A DNA stretch of 11,716 nt from Flavobacteriia bacterium (GTDB lineage: Bacteria; Bacteroidota; Bacteroidia; Flavobacteriales_D; Crocinitomicaceae), in NCBI GenBank assembly GCA_009925805.1, contig RFQF01000052.1, positions 1-11,716 on the forward strand, given 5' to 3'. Numbering within the stretch: position 1 is the first letter of the stretch; the number at the start of each line of letters is the position of its first letter. The notes under the pieces are model-generated. The model ran no database searches. It was not told the origin of the DNA and saw only the letters and a program-made list of their open reading frames with translations. Below are positions 1 through 6,298 of the stretch, one piece after another. A program made the position numbers and the translations under genes.

Positions 1-542
1 GCCGAAGTAGACCCTTCGAAAATCAATTCCAATTGTGCATAAGCGTTTACCCCCAGGGTTATTTGGTGATGTAAAACCATGGACTGATGCACGTCCTTCA
101 TGCGATGAATGATACGAATAGGTTCATCGATAAGCGTTCCTGCTTCAATGCTGATACAAATCCCTCCTTGTGCCGTGAGCGTATTGAGGTGTTGCACGTG
201 CCCCTTGCCGGTGCATGCCTGCCAATCTTCCGAAGCGACTGATGCCGCCGGCACTATAGTCAAACCCGGAATGGTGTGGGAAGAACAAGCCCATTGGTCA
301 GCTTCAAAAATGATTTCCAAGCGCTCCGAAACCAAAGGATTCGGCGACTGGGGTAAATGCTGAGGGGAAAGTTGCAACGCAGCAACCCTGCCAAGTCTCG
401 TATACTTCCAAGATTCATCGCGTGTCGTAGGAAAATCGCTTTGCGCCGCCAATCCTTCTAATGCTTCTTGCATTAATGGTCGTGGAATATTCAAGGCTGT
501 ATTCCCTAAACGTTGCCGAAACTGGGTTAAATTTCCACTCAT
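1..542 (-). CDS. sufD: SufD, Fe-S cluster scaffold subunit (partial, 3' end beyond window)
   Basis: Reverse-strand reading from the ATG at 540-542 stays open to the left edge and gives 180 codons of an N-terminal SufD sequence. The diagnostic stretch is RDESWKYTRLGR at residues 41-52, close to the family's conserved (D)E-WKYT motif near the N terminus. The later part (about 125-180) has the alternating hydrophobic pattern of the beta-helix core that begins there. SufD pairs with SufB and the ATPase SufC in the cytosolic SufBC2D scaffold, which builds Fe-S clusters de novo. The start codon overlaps the sufC stop as ATGA, which suggests translational coupling. The catalytic C-terminal half lies outside the window. 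The identification also rests on position directly after sufC, the usual Bacteroidota order. Confidence 0.93.
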   Translation of the reverse strand, partial: MSGNLTQFRQRLGNTALNIPRPLMQEALEGLAAQSDFPTTRDESWKYTRLGRVAALQLSPQHLPQSPNPLVSERLEIIFEADQWACSSHTIPGLTIVPAASVASEDWQACTGKGHVQHLNTLTAQGGICISIEAGTLIDEPIRIIHRMKDVHQSMVLHHQITLGVNAYAQLELIFEGSTS

Positions 543-1279
543 GCCTTAATCCAATCGTAGCCTTTTTCTTCGAGCTCTAAAGCCAATTCTTTGCCGCCTG
601 TTTTAACAATCTTTCCATCGAACAGAACGTGCACAAAATCCGGAACAATGTAATCCAACAGACGCTGGTAATGCGTAATTATAAGGGTAGCGTTTTCGGA
701 ATTTTTCAAGGCATTTACCCCGTTAGCGACAATCCGAAGGGCATCGATGTCCAAGCCTGAATCGGTTTCATCCAAAATGGCAAATTTAGGTTCAAGCATG
801 GCCATTTGAAAAATCTCATTGCGTTTTTTTTCACCCCCGGAAAATCCTTCGTTCACTGCGCGGGTCGCCAGCGACGAATCCAGAGAAACCAACGCTGATT
901 TCTCTTTAACTAAGGATAAAAACTCCTTCGCCGAAAGCGACGGCAAACCTCGATATTCTCGGATTTCGTTCATGGCGGTTTTCAAAAAATTCACGTTGGA
1001 AACGCCAGGTATTTCTACGGGATATTGAAACGCTAAAAACAGGCCTTCGCGAGCCCGATCTTCTACGGAAAGCGCCAATAAATCTTTCCCATCAAACATA
1101 ATTTCACCGGAAGTTATTTCGTAATCTTCCTTTCCAGCTAAAACACTTGCCAAGGTGCTTTTTCCTGCCCCATTCGGTCCCATGATGGCGTGGATTTCGC
1201 CAGCCTTCACCGACAGGTTCAGTCCTTTTAAAATTTCTGTGCCGTTAATGGAGGCATGCAATCCCTTTATTTCTACCAT
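539..1279 (-). CDS. sufC: SufC, ABC-type ATPase of the SUF Fe-S assembly complex
   Basis: A 246-residue ABC ATPase of normal SufC length (about 250). Visible motifs in order are Walker A GPNGAGKST at 34-42, Q-loop glutamine 85 in FLAFQYPVEIPG, signature FSGGEKKR at 146-153, Walker B FAILDETDSGLD at 166-177 with catalytic Glu171, and the H-loop histidine 203 in ITHYQRLL. FQYPVEIPG, FSGGEKKR and the Walker B form DETDSGLD are typical of SufC rather than of transporter ATPases. The protein has no membrane segment and is cytosolic. It hydrolyses ATP to drive conformational change in SufB-SufD. It lies 13 nt after sufB and overlaps sufD by 3 nt, so the three are co-transcribed and probably coupled. 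Confidence 0.97.
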   Translation of the reverse strand: MVEIKGLHASINGTEILKGLNLSVKAGEIHAIMGPNGAGKSTLASVLAGKEDYEITSGEIMFDGKDLLALSVEDRAREGLFLAFQYPVEIPGVSNVNFLKTAMNEIREYRGLPSLSAKEFLSLVKEKSALVSLDSSLATRAVNEGFSGGEKKRNEIFQMAMLEPKFAILDETDSGLDIDALRIVANGVNALKNSENATLIITHYQRLLDYIVPDFVHVLFDGKIVKTGGKELALELEEKGYDWIKA

Positions 1280-1292
1280 ATGATTAAGTCTT

Positions 1293-2741
1293 CTATCCTA
1301 CACTTCCTTCTAAACTGATGCTTAATAACTTTTGCGCCTCAACCGCAAATTCCATGGGCAATTGATTCAAAACCTCCTTGCAGTAGCCGTTCACAATGAG
1401 GCTGATCGCTTTTTCCTCGCTAATGCCGCGTTGCTGGCAATAGAACAATTGGTCCTCTCCAATTTTTGAGGTAGTGGCTTCATGTTCAATTTGCGCTCCG
1501 GCGTTTTTGCACTCAATGTACGGAAAGGTGTGTGCGCCGCATTCGCTTCCCATGAGCAGCGAATCGCATTGGGAAAAATTGCGTGCATTGTCCGCATTCG
1601 CGTGAATTTGCACCAAGCCACGGTATGAATTCTGGGATTTTCCAGCCGAAATTCCTTTCGAAATAATGGTACTTTTCGTGTTCTTGCCAAGGTGGATCAT
1701 TTTGGTGCCCGTATCGGCTTGTTGGTAGTTGTTCGTGACCGCAACGGAATAGAATTCTCCTATAGCCCCCTCTCCTTTCAGAATGCATGAAGGGTATTTC
1801 CAAGTAACCGCTGAACCCGTTTCCACTTGGGTCCAGGAAATCTTGGCATGGGACTCACATAGACCGCGTTTTGTTACAAAATTAAATACCCCTCCCTTGC
1901 CGTCTTTATCGCCGGGATACCAGTTTTGAACGGTGGAGTATTTAATTTCGGAGTTGTTCAATGCAATTAATTCGACGACGGCCGCATGAAGTTGGTTTTC
2001 ATCCCGTTGGGGTGCCGTGCAGCCTTCCAGGTAAGAAACATAGGCGCCTTCCTCCGCTACCACCAAGGTGCGTTCAAACTGACCAGTTCCTCCCGCATTA
2101 ATTCGAAAATACGTGGAAAGCTCCATGGGGCAACGCACTCCTTTGGGAATGTAGCAAAAAGAACCATCGGAAAAAACGGCGGAATTCAAGGCTGCGTAAA
2201 AATTATCGGTCATGGGAACCACCGTCCCCAAGTGTTTTTTAACCAGTGCTGGATGTTCTTGCACCGCTTCCGAAAAGGAACAGAATATAATTCCCAATTC
2301 TGCCAATTTCGCTTTAAAGGAAGTACCCACCGAAACCGAATCCATCACGAAGTCCACGGCTACCCCTGTTAAGCGTTGCTGTTCCTCCAACGAAATTCCC
2401 AACTTGGTCATGGTCGCTTTCATTTCAGGATCTACATCATCCCACGAATCATATTTTTTTGACTGTTTCGGGGCCGCGTAATAGGAAATCGCTTGAAAGT
2501 CGGGTTTTTGGTATGCTACGTGTGCCCATTCCGGTTCTTGCATGGATTGCCAAACCGCGAAAGCTTCCAACCGAAAATCCAACAACCAGTCTGGTTCATT
2601 TTTCTTTTCTGAAATCCAGCGCACAATGTTTTCATCAAGCCCTGCGGGCACTACATCTGAAGCGATCTCCGAAACAAATCCGTATTTGTATTCCTGCTGG
2701 TTCAGGTCGTTGGCTAGGTCGTTTTCGGTATATCCGGCCAT
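1293..2741 (-). CDS. sufB: SufB, Fe-S cluster assembly scaffold
   Basis: The ORF could begin at 2768, but the start MAGYTENDL at 2739-2741 is chosen. It gives 482 residues, the usual SufB length, and sits 2 nt after the stop of the upstream carrier gene, whereas the longer form would overlap that gene by 25 nt. The C-terminal core is strongly conserved: NFSQCDSLLMGSECGAHTFP around 388-407 and EHEATTSKIGEDQLFYCQQRG around 419-439. By counting back from the C terminus, Cys392 and Glu421 probably correspond to the E. coli SufB Cys405 and Glu434 implicated in nascent cluster assembly; this is arithmetic, not an alignment. SufB works in the cytosolic SufBC2D complex with the next two genes. Confidence 0.97.
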   Translation of the reverse strand: MAGYTENDLANDLNQQEYKYGFVSEIASDVVPAGLDENIVRWISEKKNEPDWLLDFRLEAFAVWQSMQEPEWAHVAYQKPDFQAISYYAAPKQSKKYDSWDDVDPEMKATMTKLGISLEEQQRLTGVAVDFVMDSVSVGTSFKAKLAELGIIFCSFSEAVQEHPALVKKHLGTVVPMTDNFYAALNSAVFSDGSFCYIPKGVRCPMELSTYFRINAGGTGQFERTLVVAEEGAYVSYLEGCTAPQRDENQLHAAVVELIALNNSEIKYSTVQNWYPGDKDGKGGVFNFVTKRGLCESHAKISWTQVETGSAVTWKYPSCILKGEGAIGEFYSVAVTNNYQQADTGTKMIHLGKNTKSTIISKGISAGKSQNSYRGLVQIHANADNARNFSQCDSLLMGSECGAHTFPYIECKNAGAQIEHEATTSKIGEDQLFYCQQRGISEEKAISLIVNGYCKEVLNQLPMEFAVEAQKLLSISLEGSVG

Positions 2742-2743
2742 CG

Positions 2744-3067
2744 TTATACGGAAAAAGATTCTCCGCAACCGCAGGTGCGGTCCGCGTTGGGGTTATTAAA
2801 AACAAATCCTTTTCCGTTCAGACCCCCTGAAAAGTCGAGGGTAGTGCCAATAAGGTATAGGTAACTTTTTCGGTCTACAACGACTTTAATGCCGTTATTT
2901 TCAAAAGCCGAATCGTGTTCGTTTTCTTGGTTATCAAAGGTCAATTGGTACATGAGCCCGGAACATCCTCCACCTGAAACCCCAACTCGAATGAAAAACC
3001 CCTCTTTCCCTTCATCCTCCATGAGCCTCAATGCTTGCTTTTTTGCTTGATCGGTAACCGTAATCAT
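2744..3067 (-). CDS. IscA/SufA/HesB-type Fe-S carrier protein
   Basis: A 107-residue A-type Fe-S carrier. The three conserved cysteines are Cys35 (SGGGCSGLMY) and Cys99 and Cys101 (TCGCGESFSV at the C terminus), the exact C-x(n)-C-x-C arrangement of the HesB/IscA family. Length matches the family. These proteins accept clusters from the SufBCD scaffold and hand them to apo-enzymes. It heads the operon, stops 2 nt before sufB, and has a Bacteroidota-type promoter 31 nt upstream. SufA, IscA and ErpA cannot be separated from sequence alone, so no symbol is given; the operon position favours a SufA role. Translation starts at MITVTDQAKKQA, typical for the family. Confidence 0.95.
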   Translation of the reverse strand: MITVTDQAKKQALRLMEDEGKEGFFIRVGVSGGGCSGLMYQLTFDNQENEHDSAFENNGIKVVVDRKSYLYLIGTTLDFSGGLNGKGFVFNNPNADRTCGCGESFSV

Positions 3068-3097
3068 CTTATTTAGACCAATTTTAAATAATTAGCG

Positions 3098-3129
3098 CAA
3101 AAATACCACAAAAGCGGTATGCTTGCAAG
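3098..3129 (-). promoter_or_regulatory. Promoter of the IscA-like/sufBCD operon
   Basis: On the minus strand CTTG (3126-3129), a 20-nt spacer, then TATTTTTG (3098-3105). This fits the Bacteroidota sigma factor consensus TTTG-N(about 17-23)-TAnnTTTG with an exact -7 element. It lies downstream of the terminator of the preceding gene and 30 nt before the ATG at 3067, so it should drive the whole operon. Confidence 0.7.
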
Positions 3130-3137
3130 GTATAAAA

Positions 3138-3167
3138 ACAAAAAATCCCTAAAACAGTTTAGGGATT
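3138..3167 (-). terminator. Rho-independent terminator after the small exported gene
   Basis: Perfect 10-bp stem AATCCCTAAA / TTTAGGGATT (plus-strand arms 3144-3153 and 3158-3167, 4-nt loop). Read on the minus strand it is followed directly by TTTTTTGTTTTTA. It lies about 40 nt after the stop of the 3206-3529 gene and separates that gene from the SUF operon. Confidence 0.9.
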
Positions 3168-3205
3168 CTTGAAATAAGGAAAGTACAGGAGTCTTTCCGA
3201 AGAAT

Positions 3206-3529
3206 TTAGCGAATAACTTCGATGGTTCTTTCGTAGAGTTGTTCGGTAGCGGATTTGAAGATAAGCGTATACGTTCCACTCATCAAGTCATTCATATGAA
3301 GGGATTTAGCGTCTGCCACAGGAATGGTTGGCATAAACTGCCCATTGGAAGCTACGATTTCGATGAACTCGATGCGTGTATCCGACCAAACAATGGAGGC
3401 ATCACCTTTCGACGTGTTGCAGGTGATTTGGATTTTGTCGTCATCTAAGCGATAAGGCACTTCGTTGGAAGCCATGGACGCGTAAGACAATCCGAAGATT
3501 AAGGCGAAAGTTAAAATTACTGTTTTCAT
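3206..3529 (-). CDS. Small exported protein, sorting-domain-like / DUF3244-like
   Basis: A 107-residue protein starting MKTVILTFALIFGLSYASMA, a clear Sec signal peptide with likely cleavage after Ala20. The mature part, about 87 residues, is one small beta-rich unit. Residues 54-107 (EFIEIVASNGQF ... LMSGTYTLIFKSATEQLYERTIEVI) have the layout of the last strands of T9SS type A sorting domains: a V-x-NG turn, then L-x-SGTY, then a terminal strand. It also resembles short Bacteroidota DUF3244-type proteins. It is not clearly either, and no catalytic motif is seen. It could be a periplasmic or surface mini-protein. It is transcribed alone: a strong terminator follows it and a 389-bp regulatory-looking gap precedes it. 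A weak -7 (CATCTTTG, 3567-3574) sits about 37 nt upstream. Confidence 0.8.
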   Translation of the reverse strand: MKTVILTFALIFGLSYASMASNEVPYRLDDDKIQITCNTSKGDASIVWSDTRIEFIEIVASNGQFMPTIPVADAKSLHMNDLMSGTYTLIFKSATEQLYERTIEVIR

Positions 3530-3623
3530 ATTTTCTAGTTTTAAAGTGTTTCGTTGTTTTCTGATTCAAAGATGCGGCTTTCATCTAAAAGGTAGCGTCT
3601 TCGAATGCGTTCTACGGAAGAAA

Positions 3624-3665
3624 TTACATAGAGTTACATAAATTGCTCTACGTAGTACTACGTAG
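3624..3665. promoter_or_regulatory. Candidate operator cluster: direct repeats plus 18-bp palindrome
   Basis: TTACATA occurs at 3624-3630 and again at 3634-3640, a period of 10 bp, about one helical turn. Eight bases on is the perfect palindrome CTACGTAGTACTACGTAG (3648-3665), itself two TACGTA palindromes. The cluster lies about 95-135 bp upstream of the small exported gene (start 3529). Periodic direct repeats fit OmpR/PhoB-type binding and the palindrome fits a dimeric regulator; no regulator gene is nearby to name it. Confidence 0.45.
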
Positions 3666-3780
3666 TTGAGACCGATTTTCAATGAACACCCCATTTTATT
3701 CAGTGATTTTTAAAAGATGTTCATTTAATGCCACAATTGTTCTATTGAAATTTAACTTAGGGATGAAATAAGGAGAGATA

Positions 3781-3878
3781 CAGGTGGCTTCTTAAATTGA
3801 GTTACTGCTTGGAGAGGCAGAAATTTTCTAGTCAAAAGTTTTCGCACTCAATTTAATTATAGAAGCCCCTGTTTTTTT
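3781..3878 (+). ncRNA. Candidate structured small RNA or complex terminator
   Basis: The plus strand folds into a branched structure. The outer stem pairs CAGG-GGCTTCT (3781-3792, one bulged T at 3785) with AGAAGCCCCTG (3861-3871). A 5-nt one-sided bulge (3856-3860) follows, then a 10-bp inner stem TAAATTGAGT/ACTCAATTTA (3793-3802, 3846-3855). This closes a loop with two hairpins: CTGCTT-GGAG-AGGCAG (3805-3820) and AAATTTT/AAAGTTT (3821-3841). TTTTTTT (3872-3878) follows at once. Both small hairpins contain one U-G pair on the plus strand that would be A-C on the minus strand, which supports plus-strand RNA. A weak promoter fit (ATTG 3736-3739, 18-nt spacer, TAGGGATG 3758-3765) would start transcription near 3772. 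No known family was recognised. Confidence 0.5.
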
Positions 3879-3910
3879 GAGTTCCCAAGGCTTATTGCCT
3901 ACTACAATAG

Positions 3911-3934
3911 AAGGAAGCTTAGGCTTCCTTTTTT
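3911..3934 (+). terminator. Terminator-like hairpin at the cyclase gene 3' end
   Basis: AAGGAAGC (3911-3918) pairs perfectly with GCTTCCTT (3923-3930) around a TTAG loop, followed by a run of six T up to 3934. It is in good plus-strand terminator form and would block plus-strand transcripts from entering the cyclase gene. It includes the cyclase stop codon (3919-3921), so it may also act for the minus strand, where the downstream T tract is poor. Confidence 0.6.
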
Positions 3935-4659
3935 ATTGGATACAATAAAGGCCTACTTGGTGCCGCATCGTTGTCGAAATTCGCGACCTGTAATTCGAGC
4001 AGGTAGGGTCCATCCATTAAAAAATTGGGGACAAAGATGAATTCTGTTATCGTTTTATGAGCTATTGGATTTTCTGGAACATTCCAAAAGGCGTGATGGA
4101 AAGCCAATAACCCACCATCTACTTCCCGATCCACCGAAGGAAGGTCCACCAACAGATGCTTGATACCGGAAGCATTCAATACCGCGATGCATTTTTCTTC
4201 CATGAAGGGAGGGTTGCTATTGGAATAATTAACGTTCAATTTTTCATCTTCATTAGGAAGGGTTCGAATCACCAGCGCTTCCACGGGTTCAGAAGGCAGC
4301 AACTGAGCTAATTGATCCGCAGTGATCACCCGGTCTTCGCCTTGAAGTTCTGGAGTTACAGTAATTAACCTTGCATGAAAAAAATATTCCGTAAAACAGT
4401 GTGAAACCGGGAAAAGATTTTGGGCAATGTGCCCATAGGACTCCGTATGGGTACCGTGCCCGTGCGGATTGAAGTGGATGTTGCGGAAATTAACCCCACC
4501 TCCCAAGGCTACACTTCCCACAAACCCATGTTCCATCACCGGGGAAAAGGTTGGCGCATCTAAATACCATGCTCGAACGCCGGCCGGAGAAACCCCAATG
4601 GACAGGTCGGTAAACTCTGTGGTTTCTATGTACGAGTTCGGGTCGAGGTACAATTTCAT
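3919..4659 (-). CDS. Cyclase-family (kynurenine formamidase-like) metal hydrolase
   Basis: 246 residues from the chosen start MKLYLDPNSY at 4657-4659. A longer frame to 4722 exists, but an exact -7 element lies inside that extension and ends 3 nt before the chosen ATG. The core motif is NPHGHGTHTESYGH (64-77), a variant of the HxGTHxDxPxH metal site of the cyclase family (PF04199), with Glu73 in place of the usual Asp. The C terminus has the family's closing pattern DGPYLLELQ ... DNDAAPSRPLLYPI (216-242). Members hydrolyse N-formylkynurenine or related amides, lactones or isatin; the substrate here cannot be told, and no tryptophan-catabolism gene is adjacent. No signal peptide is seen, so it is probably cytosolic. 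It is divergent from glyS. Confidence 0.82.
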   Translation of the reverse strand: MKLYLDPNSYIETTEFTDLSIGVSPAGVRAWYLDAPTFSPVMEHGFVGSVALGGGVNFRNIHFNPHGHGTHTESYGHIAQNLFPVSHCFTEYFFHARLITVTPELQGEDRVITADQLAQLLPSEPVEALVIRTLPNEDEKLNVNYSNSNPPFMEEKCIAVLNASGIKHLLVDLPSVDREVDGGLLAFHHAFWNVPENPIAHKTITEFIFVPNFLMDGPYLLELQVANFDNDAAPSRPLLYPIKKEA

Positions 4660-4662
4660 GCG

Positions 4663-4693
4663 CAAAGCTAAGCAATTCAAGGTACTTGACAAT
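4663..4693 (-). promoter_or_regulatory. Promoter of the cyclase-family gene
   Basis: Minus-strand ATTG (4690-4693), a 19-nt spacer, then TAGCTTTG (4663-4670), an exact -7 match. Only GCG-complement bases 4660-4662 separate it from the ATG at 4659, so the transcript is probably leaderless or nearly so. It decides the start codon in favour of 4659. Confidence 0.72.
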
Positions 4694-4744
4694 TCCATGT
4701 AAATAAATGTAGCCCCTAACAAATGTCCCGCATTAAATTGCCTT

Positions 4745-4752
4745 TATCTTTG
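4745..4752 (+). promoter_or_regulatory. -7 promoter element of glyS
   Basis: TATCTTTG is an exact TAnnTTTG element, separated from the glyS ATG (4757) by only AGGT. No good TTTG is found about 20 nt upstream (AATG at 4722-4725 is the best). The mRNA would have essentially no leader. Confidence 0.6.
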
Positions 4753-4756
4753 AGGT

Positions 4757-6298
4757 ATGGAACAAAAAGACTTATTAAAAGACCTCATCGCCCATTGTAA
4801 AGAATATGGGTTTATTTTCCCTTCATCTGAAATTTATGACGGATTAGCCGCAACCTACGATTACGGGCAACTGGGGGTTGAACTCAAAAACAACCTAAAA
4901 ACCTATTGGTGGAAATCCATGACACAACTCAACAGCAACATTGTCGGCATTGATTCCGCCATATTTATGCACCCCACTACCTGGAAAGCGTCAGGCCATG
5001 TGGACGCCTTCAATGATCCCCTCATCGACAATAAAGACTCCAAAAAACGCTACCGGGCCGATGTGTTGTTGGAAGAATACCAAGAGAAACAGCATCAGAA
5101 AATTCAAAAAGAGGTGGACAAAGCCGAAAAACGCTTTGGCGATGCCTTCGATAAAGCACAGTTTTTAGCGACCAACCCGAACGTGCTTCGGGTGCAAGAA
5201 AAAATCCAGGAGGTGCAAACACGCATGAAACAGGCACTCAACGACAACGCTTTGGAAGATCTCCGCCAATTGATTCTTGATTTAGAAATCGTATGCCCAA
5301 TATCGGGGAGTAAAAACTGGACCGAGGTTCGGCAATTTAACCTGATGTTTTCCACTTCGTTAGGATCCGTTGCCGGTGAAGCCTCCACCATTTATCTACG
5401 CCCTGAAACCGCCCAAGGGATTTTTGTGAACTTTTTAAACGTTCAGAAATCGGGAAGAATGAAAATTCCCTTTGGAATCGCCCAAATCGGAAAGGCCTTC
5501 CGCAATGAAATTGTGGCCCGTCAGTTCATTTTTCGAATGCGGGAGTTCGAACAAATGGAAATGCAGTTCTTTGTGAAACCCGGCGAAGAACTCAGCTGGT
5601 ACGAGCATTGGAAATCTAAGCGAATCACTTGGCATCTTAATTTAGGTCTCGGAGAAAGCAACTACCGATTCCATGACCACATCAAACTTGCCCATTATGC
5701 CAACGCCGCTTGCGATATAGAATTCCATTTCCCCATGGGTTTTAAAGAATTGGAAGGAATTCATTCAAGAACCGATTTCGACCTCAAACAGCACGAACTG
5801 CACGCAGGAAAAAAACTGCAATACTTCGACCCTAGCACCAATGAAAGTTATGTTCCTTATGTCATTGAAACTTCGGTTGGCCTTGACCGTTTATTTCTTT
5901 CAGTACTCACCGCAGCGTACCAAGAAGAAACCTTGGAAGATGGCAGCGAACGTACGGTGTTGAAGATTCCGGCGGCATTGGCTCCTTATAAATTGGCGGT
6001 ACTACCCTTGGTGAAAAAAGACGGCCTACCCGAAAAAGCACAAGCGATAATCGAAATGCTTCGCCTGGATTTTACCACCCAATACGACGAAAAAGATTCC
6101 ATCGGAAAACGATACCGCCGCCAGGATGCTATCGGGACTCCTTTCGCCATTACCGTGGATCATGAAAGTCTTGAAAATAATACGGTTACCATTCGTAACC
6201 GCGACACCATGGTGCAAGAAAGAATGGCCATTGATGCTTTGCCCAACTATTTACATACCCATTGCAGTTGGTCCGCCTTGCTTTCCAACTTGGGTTAA
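4757..6298 (+). CDS. glyS: Glycyl-tRNA synthetase (alpha2, class II)
   Basis: 513 residues, normal for the single-chain eukaryote/Bacteroidota-type GlyRS. It charges tRNA-Gly with glycine in the cytosol. The N-terminal block is HCKEYGFIFPSSEIYDGLAATYDYGQLG (13-40), then GIDSAIFMHPTTWKASGHVDAF (64-85). The insertion around 105-175 is charged and helical. Motif 2 is AFRNEIVARQFIFRMREFEQMEMQFF (247-272), with LRPETAQGIFVNF (214-226) before it, and motif 3 is VGLDRLF (374-380). The anticodon-binding domain starts near LAPYKLAVLPLV (408-419) and contains IGKRYRRQDAIGTPFAITVDH (449-469). The start is fixed by homology and by the abutting -7 element. It is divergent from the cyclase gene. Its last 37 nt seem to be shared, in another frame, with the next gene. 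The symbol follows common Bacteroidota usage; glyQS is the alternative name style. Confidence 0.97.
   Translation: MEQKDLLKDLIAHCKEYGFIFPSSEIYDGLAATYDYGQLGVELKNNLKTYWWKSMTQLNSNIVGIDSAIFMHPTTWKASGHVDAFNDPLIDNKDSKKRYRADVLLEEYQEKQHQKIQKEVDKAEKRFGDAFDKAQFLATNPNVLRVQEKIQEVQTRMKQALNDNALEDLRQLILDLEIVCPISGSKNWTEVRQFNLMFSTSLGSVAGEASTIYLRPETAQGIFVNFLNVQKSGRMKIPFGIAQIGKAFRNEIVARQFIFRMREFEQMEMQFFVKPGEELSWYEHWKSKRITWHLNLGLGESNYRFHDHIKLAHYANAACDIEFHFPMGFKELEGIHSRTDFDLKQHELHAGKKLQYFDPSTNESYVPYVIETSVGLDRLFLSVLTAAYQEETLEDGSERTVLKIPAALAPYKLAVLPLVKKDGLPEKAQAIIEMLRLDFTTQYDEKDSIGKRYRRQDAIGTPFAITVDHESLENNTVTIRNRDTMVQERMAIDALPNYLHTHCSWSALLSNLG

Larger units (their letters stand above)
3530..3918. other. 389-bp intergenic region, no protein gene seen
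   Basis: Both strands were read without finding a convincing coding frame. The AT-rich stretch contains, from left to right, a weak minus-strand -7 element, paired TTACATA direct repeats, an 18-bp palindrome, a folding plus-strand element with a T-run, and a second plus-strand terminator-like hairpin that begins here and overlaps the end of the next gene. The gap is long for this compact window. Confidence 0.7.

Noticed and set aside
1986..2372. 128-codon plus-strand frame within sufB
   Set aside because: Shadow of a highly conserved gene; no promoter element and no recognisable protein.
2742..2768. Upstream extension of SufB (MRRIFFRIT)
   Set aside because: It would overlap the carrier gene and is absent from the family; MAGYTENDL gives the normal length.
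3781..3878. Reading the folded element as a tRNA
   Set aside because: No 7-bp acceptor with CCA position, no T-loop GTTC-type sequence and only two internal arms.
4660..4722. Upstream extension of the cyclase-family protein
   Set aside because: The promoter's exact -7 element and spacer lie within it, and family members begin near MKLYL.
4660..4756. T-box or other riboswitch in front of glyS
   Set aside because: The promoter abuts the start codon, so there is no leader long enough to hold one.
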